A stretch of 64,000 nt of DNA from Arachis hypogaea (Eukaryota; Streptophyta; Magnoliopsida; Fabales; Fabaceae): contig NC_092053.1 in the NCBI RefSeq assembly GCF_003086295.3, forward strand, positions 89,438,745-89,502,744, given 5' to 3'. The position numbers and the translations under genes are program-made. Numbering within the stretch: position 1 is the stretch's first letter; every line of letters begins with the position of its first letter. Shown here piece after piece: positions 51,582-61,234 of the stretch. Under the pieces are notes generated by a model, which had not been told where the DNA came from, searched no databases, and saw only the letters and a program-made list of their open reading frames with translations.

Positions 51582-54388
51582 TTAGGGTGGATTGTAGTGC
51601 TTGACGTCTTCTCCCCTCACTATGAAAACGTCCCCACTTGATCCCTTCATGACCTCTAAATGTTCCATAGAAAGAACTTTCCTGATTGTGAACACTTGAG
51701 GGAGCTGGGAAGGAATGGTTTTGAGGCCAGGTGGGATTGGCAGATAATGACTTGATATCACTTTATCTCCCGGAGAAAAACCTTCAGTGGGAATTTTCTT
51801 GTTTCTCCACCCTCTTGGCAATTTCTTTACAATTCTTCCCTTTCTCTTGAGGATTTCTTCATTGACCCTTATGCTAGGAGGATCCTTTTGATCTGTTTCT
51901 ATTGATTCTTGTGGCTTTAACTCTTGCAATTCTTGTTTGCTTTCCAAGGATTGTTTCAGAGTTTCAGCTGCTGGATTGCTTTCCTCCAAACACAGATGGC
52001 TACTATCATCCTTAGGCTTTTCAGGTTCTGGTTCAGGCTCAGATGCAGGTTTGAAAACATTGAAAATGAGCTGTTCATCATGTATTCTCAGAATTAGCTC
52101 TCCTTGTTCTACATCTATGAGCGCTCTAGTAGTGGCTAGAAATGGCCTGCCCAGAATGATAGGGTGTAAGTAGCTTTCCTCCATGTCCAAAATGACAAAG
52201 TCTGTGGGGAAGTAATAATCTCCCACTTTCACCAGCACATTCTCAACTACCCCTTCAGCTTGCTTCTGAGTTTTGTCAGCCAGTTGTATGATTACATCAG
52301 TGGATCTCACCTCATTCAGTTGTAGCCTCTTCATAAGAGTTAGAGGCATCACATTTATGCTAGCTCCTAGATCACAGAATCCTCTGTCAATTTTTGTTTC
52401 CCCTATGATGCAAGGGATATGAAAACTTCCTGGGTCTGTTTTCTTAGAGACTGTGTCCTTCTTGATGAGGGCACTGCATTCTTTGTTCATTGTTACCGTT
52501 TGTCCTCCCTTCAAAACTCTTTTCTTGCTCAACAATTCCTTTAAATACTTGATATGTGTAGGCATTTGATGGAGAATCTCAAGAAAGGGAATATTGATAT
52601 GGAGAGACTTAAATGTCTCTAAAAACCTTGAATAGGTTTTCCCTTTTTCACCTCCTCCTAACCTCTGAGGAAATGGTGCTTTTGGTTGGTATGTTTCCAT
52701 CGTGCCTTTTTGCAGTTCCTTGGCTTGCTCAGTTTCACTTTCCTGCTTAGCTTCCTCCACACCTTCCTTCAAGATTTCTGGCTCCTGTTCTGAGGATCTG
52801 ATTCCTTCTTCTTCTGAGACTTCTTTTAATATGGTGATGGCCTTGCATTCTTCCCATCTCACTCCCTTTTGTTCCCCTTTAGGATTCTTTTCTGTGTCAC
52901 TAGGGAACACTGCAGTTGATTTGGGGGCCTGTTGAGATAGCTCTCCTACTTGAGACTCCATCCTCTTGAGTTTTTCACCATGGTTTCTTAAGGTAGATCT
53001 CACATCATCCCTGAAGCTTTTCAACTCAATTATGTCCTGACCCATGTGTGCCAGCATTCCTTCTATCCTGTTCAATTGATCTTGAAATTGTTGGTTCGGG
53101 TTAGGTTGGGCAGGTTGATTATTTTGGCCATGATATGGTGGTTGAGAGTAAGTGTTTTGTGTGGCTTGGTATGATCTTTGGTTAGATTTTGGTATGTGGA
53201 ATCATTATGTTGGTTGTGGTTGTAAGGTTTGTGGTTTTGTGGTTGGGTTTGTTGGTTTCCCCACCCAAAGTTTGGGTGGTTTTTCCATCCTGGGTTGTAA
53301 GTATTGGAATGTGGATCATATGATTGCCTTTGTTGGTTTCCCACATAGTTGGCCTCTTCCCGATCACCTCCTTCAGTGTTTTCTTCCTCTTGATCTTGTG
53401 TGTGTATTGCCGCCACTTGTTTTGTTTCTAATTTCCTGGTGAGCTCTGCTAGTTGCTTGGCAAACACCTTGTTTTGGGCTAGAATTGTATCAACATGGTT
53501 CAGCTCCATGACTCCCTTAGTGTTGTGTCTCTCTGATGCATAGTAGTACTCATTCTCAGCCACTGTCTCAATCACTTCAATGGCTTCTTCCACAGTCTTT
53601 TTCCTGTTCAATGAACCTCCTGATGAATGGTCTACAGCCTTCCTTGATTCATAAGACAGTCCATCATAGAAAATATGCAATTGCACCCAGTCATGGAACA
53701 TGTCTGGTGGGCATTTCCTTGTCAAATCCTTGAATCTCTCCCATGCCTCGTAGAGAGTTTCACCATCTTGTTGTCTAAAAGTCTGAACCTCAGATCGAAG
53801 CCTATTGACCTTTTGTGGGGGGTAGAAACGTGCCAAAAACTTGCTTTCCACCTCGTCCCATGTTGTTAGGCTCCCCCTTGGGAATGATTCCAGCCACTTA
53901 GCTGCCTTGTCCCTAAGTGAAAATGGGAACAAAAGCAATTTATAGGCATCTTCCTGGACTCCATTGGACTTCACAGTGTCGCAAATTCTCAGAAATTTTG
54001 TGAGATGTTGGTTTGGGTCTTCATTAGCACTTCCACCAAATGAACAATGATTCTCCACAAGTGATATTAGCTGTGGTTTGAGCTCAAAATTGTTGGCCTG
54101 AATGGGTGGTTTCTGGATGCTGCTACCACAATTCCCAGAGGTTGGGTTTATGTATGAACTAAGAACCCTCCTCTCAGGAATGGCATTGTTTCCATCAGCT
54201 CTCTCATGGTTGTGAATTTCTCTATCCATGTTGAGATCTAAAGCTTCCTCAAAATTGTCCTCAGATTCTCCTTCAGATTCTTCTTCTCCTAGTATTCTCT
54301 TCCCTCTTGCTTCCCTTCTAAGTCTATGAAGGGTCCTCTCTGGTTCGGTATATGGAGGAGTTGATGTCTCTCCTCTCCTACCTGTCAT
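51582..54388 (-). pseudogene. gag: Type F gag-protease with integrase-like tail, one frameshift
   Basis: ATG at 54386-54388 (MTGRRGETSTPPYTEPERTL). Gag core NNFELKPQL, LRICDTVKSNGVQEDAYKLL, YEAWERFKDLTRKCP lies at about residues 95-270. One base is missing near 53181-53192 relative to G (61235-64000), shifting the N/Q-rich linker; the downstream frame is open from about 53075 to TAA at 51582-51584. Protease: GFCDLGASINVMP, ILGRPFLATTRALIDVEQGE. Tail: GWRNKKIPTEGFSPGDKVIS to VKHYNPP, like the end of Athila Pol. A single indel makes this nearly intact, but Gag and protease are uncoupled unless frameshifting occurs. Confidence 0.85.
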
Positions 54389-54650
54389 ACAAGAACACAG
54401 CACAGGCAACAAACAAGTGAAATACTCTTGGTTAATGGAAGAGTATGGTTAGAGCAGTTGAGGAATTAATTCAAACAGTTAGTGAGTCAGTGAGTTAGTT
54501 GCTTGAATTTAAAAGCATAAAGAAAGAAAGCATGTAACAGAGTGCAGAAATTAAAATTCAACAAGTAACTTGTACTGAATTAATCAAAACAAAAAAAATG
54601 TGCTCAATCTAGTTAACTTCCAATTTTGAGAATTGTCAATCGAAAACCAA
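54389..54650 (-). other. Type F 5' leader
   Basis: 262 bp between primer site and gag ATG. No ORF. Includes repeated GTTAGTGAGTCAGTGAGTTAG. Confidence 0.6.
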
Positions 54651-54668
54651 TCCCCGGCAACGGCGCCA
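54651..54668 (-). other. Primer-binding site, tRNA-Asp
   Basis: TCCCCGGCAACGGCGCCA, six bases from the LTR at 54675. Confidence 0.9.
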
Positions 54669-55623
54669 TAAACTTGATGCGCATAAACTTGTTATGCCAC
54701 GATTTAGGAAATTGCACGATCGGCAAAATTCCTTCCGGCAAGTGCACCGGTTATCGTCAAGTAAAAACTCACAATAGAGTGAGGTCGAATCCCACAAGGA
54801 TTGGTTGAGTGAGCAATTCAGATTAGAAGTGTGTTCTAGTTGAGCGGAATCAAGATTTAGATGAGAATTGCGGAATGTAAAATTGGCGGGAAACGTAAAT
54901 GACAAGAAATTGAAATGGCGGAATCTTAAATTGCATGAATTAAAGAGCAGAAGCTAAATTGCTGAAATTAAAAGGGAATGGGGGTGATTGCATGAATTGA
55001 GTTGCAGAATGTAAAGAGAAAGTGGAAATCAGAAATGGGAATTCATTGGGTTATAGGAGATATTGAGATCTCCGAATCAAAACATGTTTATCTCTTCCTC
55101 AACCAATGCGTTCATTGAATTTTGCTTGGCAATCTTATATGATTGGATCCCAATCCCTTGGCTCACCAATTCTCTCTAAAAACAAACAAATTCCCAATCC
55201 CTTGGTTTAAATGTTCATAAGAAGAGATGATGCTCGATCACTGATTATACCACACAGTTTCATGAACCACAATTTGGTAGGATTACATGTCACAATATCC
55301 ATCCAAACCCCAATCCAATTCACTGTGAGAAAGATTCTCTAGCATGAATCCTCCATTCCTTTCCCAAGGTTCCGAAGGATTCCAATTATGGGTAGTTTCT
55401 TTCCCAAGACAACTACCCAATGGAATTAGATCGAGAAGCTTTCTAACAAAATTCAAGAGAAAAGATTGAAGAAGAAGATAAACTATTATTGATTCATTGA
55501 ATTACAATAGAGCTCCCTAACCCAATGAAAGGGGGTTTAGTGAGTCATAGCTCTGAATTCAATTACAAGATATGAAAACTAGCTAAATGAAAAGGTCAAA
55601 GTCCTCCTAACTTAAATTCTATC

Positions 55624-55632
55624 CTATTTATA
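55624..55632 (-). promoter_or_regulatory. LTR TATA box
   Basis: CTATTTATA on the plus strand, TATAAATAG in sense; the active promoter copy of F. Confidence 0.6.
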
Positions 55633-55955
55633 CACTTTCTATATTGAGCTTCTTTGTGTTTCTTGGGCTTTGAGGCCTCTCCCTGCTTTCCTTTTGCCTT
55701 GGGTTTATGATCCATAATCTTGATGAGGCTGTTGATCCAAATTCTGTAATATTCATTGAGCCAACTTAGTGATAATCAAATAAAGACACATGACTCAATA
55801 AATTGAAATTTCAGACTCATCAATCCTTCAGGCCCAATCCCATAAACCATGATATTCAATTGGGTTTCATACCAGAGTAAGTTTAAGTTAATGTTTGTGC
55901 TCAAATACTAACTTAAACCGCAATATTTTTGGCCAAGAAACCTTTTCCAAGAGTG

Positions 55956-56762
55956 GCGTTTAAGTTGCAGTTTAAGCTTAAACTGCAGCTTAAACGCCAG
56001 ACACTTCCAGTGATGCCTTTTGTGGAGCACGTTTAAGCTTCAGTTTAAGGTTAAACTGAAGCTTAAACGTGGAAATGGAAGAAGGCAGCCCTGGAGGGTA
56101 ACTTAGTCGAACACGTTTAAGCTTCAGTTTAAGGTTAAACTAAAGCTTAAACGTGGAGATAGGAAAGGCAGCCCTGGAGGTCGAACACGTTTAAGCTCCA
56201 GTTTAAGGTTAAACTGGAGCTTAAACGTGGAAATAGAGAAAGCCATCCTGGAGGTCGAACACGTTTAAGCTCCAGTTTAAGGTTAAACTGGAGCTTAAAC
56301 GTGGAAGCTGAGAAAGGTAGCCCTGGAGGTGTCGAACACGTTTAAGCTCCAGTTTAAGGTTAAACTGGAGCTTAAACGTGGAAATGGAGAAAGCAACCCT
56401 GGAGGAGAAAACTTGGTCGAACACGTTTAAGCTCCAGTTTAAGGTTGAACTGGAGCTTAAACGTGGAATTGGCTCCCTGGTGCATTTCCCATTTCTGGCG
56501 TTTAACCTCCAGTTTAAGGTTAAACTGGAGGTTAAATGTGGAAATGCTTCCTGAGTGGAATTCTCATTCTGGCGTTTAACCTCCAGTTTAAGGTTAAACT
56601 AGAGGTTAAACGTGGAAATGCTTCTTTGGTGAGACTTTCATTCTGGCGTTTAACCTCCAGTTTAAGGTTAAACTGGAGGTTAAACTTCAGTTTCAGCATT
56701 TCTTAGCCTTCATGATTCTGGCGTTTAAGCTCCAGTTTAAGCTTAAACTGGAACTTAAACTC
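55956..56762. repeat. Hairpin array in U3, 5' LTR of F
   Basis: Same 11 units as 48821-49630, with small differences. Confidence 0.9.
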
Positions 56763-57068
56763 CACATGTGATATTCAAGCTTCCTTTATTGATTTTGTTG
56801 CTTCCTTGCCTAGCCTCTTCTTTCCTGAAATCATCCAAACAATTGCATCAAAGTCTTGCAAAATTTCATGAGAATTCTTCCATTCATAGCATTCAAGTAA
56901 TATAACTAAAACTCATGGAATTTGCATCAAAATCATACTGTTTGGATGGTTCATTGTTTTGTTATTCATTTAACCATTCTTGGTTACTTTAAGCTCAAGA
57001 AAATGCATAAAACAACTAAAACTAACAGAAAAATGCTAGTGAAACTAGCCTAAGATGCCTTGGCATCA

Positions 57069-57073
57069 CAGTC
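57069..57073. other. Target-site duplication of F, right
   Basis: CAGTC against GAGTC on the left. E2 resumes as CCCTTCTTCTCACCCAA up to about 57089. Confidence 0.75.
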
Positions 57074-57103
57074 CCCTTCTTCTCACCCAACTCATCAAGT
57101 TTT

Positions 57104-57120
57104 TGGCGCCGTTGCCGGGA
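57104..57120 (+). other. Primer-binding site, tRNA-Asp, one base short
   Basis: TGGCGCCGTTGCCGGGA has three Gs in the final run where the others have four. Confidence 0.8.
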
Positions 57121-57429
57121 TTGAATAGATTGACAATGATTAAGTGAGGTGGTAGTTTAGATCAAGCACTTTTTCTTTAATTTTGATTAACCCACTAACT
57201 GTTTGAATTTTTGCCTGAGATAACTGAAACTTCGCTTTGGCAACAAAGTGAAGTTTTCCTGGAAATTTCTGGCTCTATGCAATGCTCTTGCTTACACAAG
57301 AGAAGCAATTTCTGCCACTAATCTCCCAAGTTCATCAACTGTTTGATACTTTGTGCCAGCTAACCTTCTGAATCACATTCTGAGCTTGAAATATTCAATC
57401 ATCACTGAATTGTTGTGACTGTGCAGATC

Positions 57430-58508
57430 ATGGAGGGAACTCAACAAATTCTAGCAATCATGAGAGGAATATTCCCACCTTGGATGATAATGTAACCCAT
57501 AGTTCGAAGCAACTATCCATAGCCATGAATGATGTTGCCCAATGGTTTGAAGCTTTTCCACAAGGAAGCATTATCGGATGGGAAGAACTGATGAGCGAAC
57601 TCCTAGTCAAGTTGAACCCATCACAGAGAGTTGTTAAGCCAGAGGCAGAAGTGCATCCATTCACACAAGAGAAAGAAATTGAAGGTGCTCGTGCAGTCAT
57701 AAGCAAAAACAAGCAGATGCATCAGCAGACTCTACAACAACCAGACATGATGGCCAGAAAAATCACTAAGTTGAGACATGCTGTAGTACATACATACAAC
57801 CTGACTCAAAGCTCATATGGGTGTAATCAAGCTGAACACAGTTTTGGGGTCATTAACCATGAGCAACAAAGTTATGAGCAACTACAATCTCCAAGCAATC
57901 ACTCTAGCATGCTCCAACACAGGCCTCAGAATGATGTGTACAATCCACCTTGGAGAACAAATTCTAATGGGAGGGGGGTTGAGAACCAAAACCAAAGACC
58001 AAGGGATTTCAACTGCAACAATCCCAGCTTCAAAAATCAACATAAAACACACCCCCACAACAACAATCACACACACTTCCAACCCCGTCCTACCTCACCA
58101 TTCACCTAAAATGACCTTCATCGACCACCACAATTGACACAGCCACAACCACTTCCAACCTTTCAAAGAATCTATATACTAGAAATGCTGATGGAGAGGT
58201 TCATGAAAATTCAAGAAGTGATGGCAATAGAGCAGGAAGAAATAAAGAAACATTAAGAGATGATAAGCAAGAACCAAGAGGCCTCACTCATAAGACTTGC
58301 AAGGAAGATGGAACAACTGGTTCAAAACCTTGCTGAATTGGGTGAGAAGAAGGGGACTCTGAACCCAAAGAGCCATGAAAAGGATGCTGGATTGAAAGAG
58401 AAGGGAGTCATGGAGGAAAGTAAGAAGGCTATGGAAAGAGAAACAGAGGGAAGGAAGCCCATAGCAAGAGGAGGAAACCTAAGGCAACAGAAGCCTCAAC
58501 TTCCATGA
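57430..58508 (+). pseudogene. Shrunken gag-like ORF, no protease
   Basis: ATG at 57430 (MEGTQQILAIMRG) closes after 21 codons. Another frame is open from before 57480 to 58109 and continues, after TAA at 58107 and another TAA near 58255, to TGA at 58506-58508. AQWFEAFPQGSIIGWEELMS to AEVHPFTQE matches part of the Gag core, then jumps to ISKNKQMHQQ, equivalent to the ILAQNKMMQQQ region of E1, so over 100 codons are deleted in between. The ending RGGNLRQQKPQLP parallels the polyprotein end of E1. Protease, polymerase and integrase are all absent. An intermediate between E1 and A/B. Confidence 0.65.
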
Positions 58509-58524
58509 GCACAGAATGAAGGAT

Positions 58525-58572
58525 GTCAAGCTAGTGACAATAAAAGAGCGCTTGTTGGGAGGCAACCCAACC
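58525..58572 (+). promoter_or_regulatory. Conserved post-ORF stem-loop
   Basis: GTCAAGCTAGTGACAATAAA to GTTGGGAGGCAACCCAACC, 16 bases after the stop at 58508. Confidence 0.7.
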
Positions 58573-58901
58573 TGAGGTAGTTTTCTTTTCATAGCTGATG
58601 CCAAGGCATCTTAGGCTAGTTTCACTAGCATTTTTCTGTTAGTTTTAGTTGTTTTATGCATTTTCTTGAGCTTAAAGTAACCAAGAATGGTTAAATGAAT
58701 AACAAAGCAATGAACCATCCAAACAGTATGATTTTAATGCAAATTCCATGAGTTTTAGTTATATTACTTGAATGCTATGAATGGAAGATTTCTCATGAAA
58801 TTTTGCAAGACTTTGATGCAATTGTTTGGATGATTTCAGGGAAGAAGAGGCTAAGCAAGGAAGCAACAAAATCAATAAAGGAAGCTTGAATATCACATGT
58901 G

Positions 58902-59659
58902 GAGTTTAAGTTCCAGTTTAAGCCTAAACTGGAGCTTAAACGCCAGAATCAGGAAGGCTAAGAAATGCTGGAATTGAAGTTTAACCTCCAGTTTAACCTT
59001 AAACTGGAGGTTAAACGCCAGAAGTGAGAAGGACACCAAGGAGGGCAGTTCCACGTTTAACCTCCAGTTTAACCTTAAACTGGAGGTTAAACGCCAGAAA
59101 GGGGAAAGGCACCAGGGAGCCATTTCCACGTTTAAGCTCCAGTTTGACCTTAAACTGGAGCTTAAACGTGTTCGACCAAGTTTCTCCTCCAGGGTTGCTT
59201 TCTCCATTTCCACGTTTAAGCTCCAGTTTAACCTTAAACTGGAGCTTAAACGTGTTCGACACCTCCAGGGCTACCTTTCTAAGCTTCCACGTTTAAGCTC
59301 CAGTTTAACCTTAAACTGGAGCTTAAACGTGTTCGACCTCCAGGGCTACCTTTCTCAGCTTCCACGTTTAAGCTCCAGTTTAACCTTAAACTGGAGCTTA
59401 AACGTGTTCGACCTCCAGGGCTGCCTTTTCTATTTCCACGTTTAAGCTTCAGTTTAACCTTAAACTGAAGCTTAAACGTGTTCGACTATATTACCCTCCA
59501 GGGCTGCCTTCTTCCATTTCCACGTTTAAGCTTCAGTTTAACCTTAAACTGAAGCTTAAACGTGCTTCCACAAAAGGCATCACTGGAAGTGTCTGGCGTT
59601 TAAGCTGCAGTTTAAGCTTAAACAAGCTGCAGTTTAAGCTTAAACTGCAACTTAAACGC
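58902..59659. repeat. Hairpin array in U3, element G
   Basis: Ten hairpin units of about 44 nt, including 59127-59170, 59212-59255, 59288-59331, 59363-59406, 59437-59480 and 59520-59563. The last (59594-59659) has gained an internal AAGCTGCAGTTTAAGCTTAA and is longer. Spacers carry CTCCAGGG. Confidence 0.9.
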
Positions 59660-59983
59660 CACTCTTGGAAAAGGTTTCTGGGCCAAAAATATTGCGGTTT
59701 AAGTTAGTATTTGAGCACAAACATTAACTTAAACTTACTCTGGTATGAAACCCAATTGAATATCATGGTTTATGGGATTGGGCCTGAAGGATTGATGAGT
59801 CTGAAATTTCAATTTATTGAGTCATGTGTCATTATTTGATTATCACTAAGTTGGCTCAATGAATGTTACAGAATTTGGATCAACAGCCTCATCAAGATTA
59901 TGGATCATAAACCCAAGGCAAAAGGAAAGCAGGGAGAAGCCTCAAAGCCCAAGAAACACAACAGAAGCTCAATATAGAAAGTG

Positions 59984-59992
59984 TATAAATAG
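59984..59992 (+). promoter_or_regulatory. LTR TATA box
   Basis: TATAAATAG after GTG, about 325 bp downstream of the hairpin array. Confidence 0.6.
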
Positions 59993-60956
59993 GATAGAAT
60001 TTAAGTTAGAGGGGCACTGGAACTTTTACCTTTTCATTTAGCTAGTTTTCATATCTTTGTAGTTGAATTCAGAGCTATGACTCACTAAACCCCTTTCATT
60101 GGGTTAGGGAGCTCTATTGTAATTCAATGAATCAATAATAGTTTATCTTCTTCTTCAATCTTTTCTCTTGAATTTTGTTAGAAAGCTTCTCGATCTAATT
60201 CCATTGGGTAGTTGTCTTGGGAAAGATACTACCCATAATTGGAATCCTTCGGAACCTTGGGAAAGGAATGGAGGATTCATGCTAGAAAAGCTTTCTCACA
60301 GTGAATTGGATTGGGGTTTGGATGGATATTGTGACATGTAATCCTACCAAATTGTGGTTCATGAAACTGTGTGGTATAATCAGTAATCGAGCATCATCTC
60401 TTCTTATGAACATTTAAACCAAGGGATTGGGAATTTGTTTGTTTTTAGAGAGAATTGGTGAGCCAAGGGATTGGGATCCAATCATATAAGATTGCCAAGC
60501 AAAATTCAATGAACGCATTGGTTGAGGAAGAGATAAACATGTTTTGATTCGGAGATCTCAATATCTCCTAACACCCAATGAATTCCCCATTTCTGATTTC
60601 CACTTTCTCTTTACATTCTGCAACTCAATTCATGCAATCACCCCCATTCCCTTTTAATTTCAGCAATTTAGCTTCTGCTCTTTAATTCATGCAATTTAAG
60701 ATTCCGCCATTTCAATTTCTTGTCATTTACTTTTCCCGCCAATTTTACATTCCGCAATTCTCATCTAAATCTTGATTCCGCTCAACTAGAACACACTTCT
60801 AATCCGAATTGCTCACTCAACCAATCCTTGTGGGATTCGACCTCACTCTATTGTGAGTTTTTACTTGACGATAACCGGTGCACTTGCCGGAAGGAATTTT
60901 GCCGATCGTGCAATTTCCTAAATCGTAGCATAACTAGTTTATGCGCATCAAGTTTA

Positions 60957-60974
60957 TGGCGCCGTTGCCGGGGA
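60957..60974 (+). other. Primer-binding site, tRNA-Asp
   Basis: TGGCGCCGTTGCCGGGGA six bases after the LTR. Confidence 0.9.
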
Positions 60975-61234
60975 TTGGTTTTCGATTGACAATTCTCAAA
61001 TTGGAAGTTAACTAGATTGAGCATTTTTTTTTGTTTTGATTAATTCAGTACATGTTACTTGTTGAATTTCAATTTCTGCACTCTGTTACATGCTTTCTTT
61101 CTTTATGCCTTTAAATTCAAGCAACTAACTCACTGACTCACTAACTGTTTGAATTAATTCCTCAATTGCTCTAACCATACTCTTCCATTAACCAAGAGTA
61201 TTTCACTTGTTTGTTGCCTGTGCTGTGTTCTTGT

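Larger units (their letters stand above)
47540..57068 (-). mobile_element. Complete type F element (9,529 bp), gag-protease only
   Basis: LTRs 47540-49935 (2,396 bp) and 54675-57068 (2,394 bp) differ at about ten places by eye (0.4-0.5%), so insertion is very recent. The interior of 4.7 kb has polypurine tract, TAAGTTTGGTG motifs, conserved stem-loop, gag-protease and primer site. Plausible target duplication GAGTC/CAGTC. Confidence 0.95.
54675..57068 (-). repeat. 5' LTR of type F element
   Basis: 2,394 bp, near-identical to 47540-49935. Hairpin array at about 55956-56762. One hairpin near 56117-56160 has ACTAAAGC where the other LTR has ACTGAAGC, breaking a pair. CTCAC-AATAGA-GTGAG at 54768-54783. 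Confidence 0.95.
57090..58595 (+). mobile_element. E2-like element, plus strand, lacking 5' LTR and cut by G
   Basis: Begins with CTCATCA (57091-57097), the last bases of a type A LTR, then primer site, leader, shrunken gag and conserved stem-loop. It is interrupted after TTTTCATAGC by the LTR of G. It is the inverted counterpart of E2, whose text on the other side of the junction matches about 58340-58375. Confidence 0.75.
58596..60950 (+). repeat. 5' LTR of element G (2,355 bp)
   Basis: TGATGCCAAGGCATC to AGTTTATGCGCATCA. Type F, in opposite orientation to F and more diverged from both F LTRs than they are from each other. CTCAC-TCTATT-GTGAG at 60842-60857. Confidence 0.9.

Noticed and set aside
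59024..59296. NLQFKVKLEVK-type repeat ORFs on both strands
   Set aside because: Hairpin-array DNA translated; symmetric on both strands because the units are palindromes.
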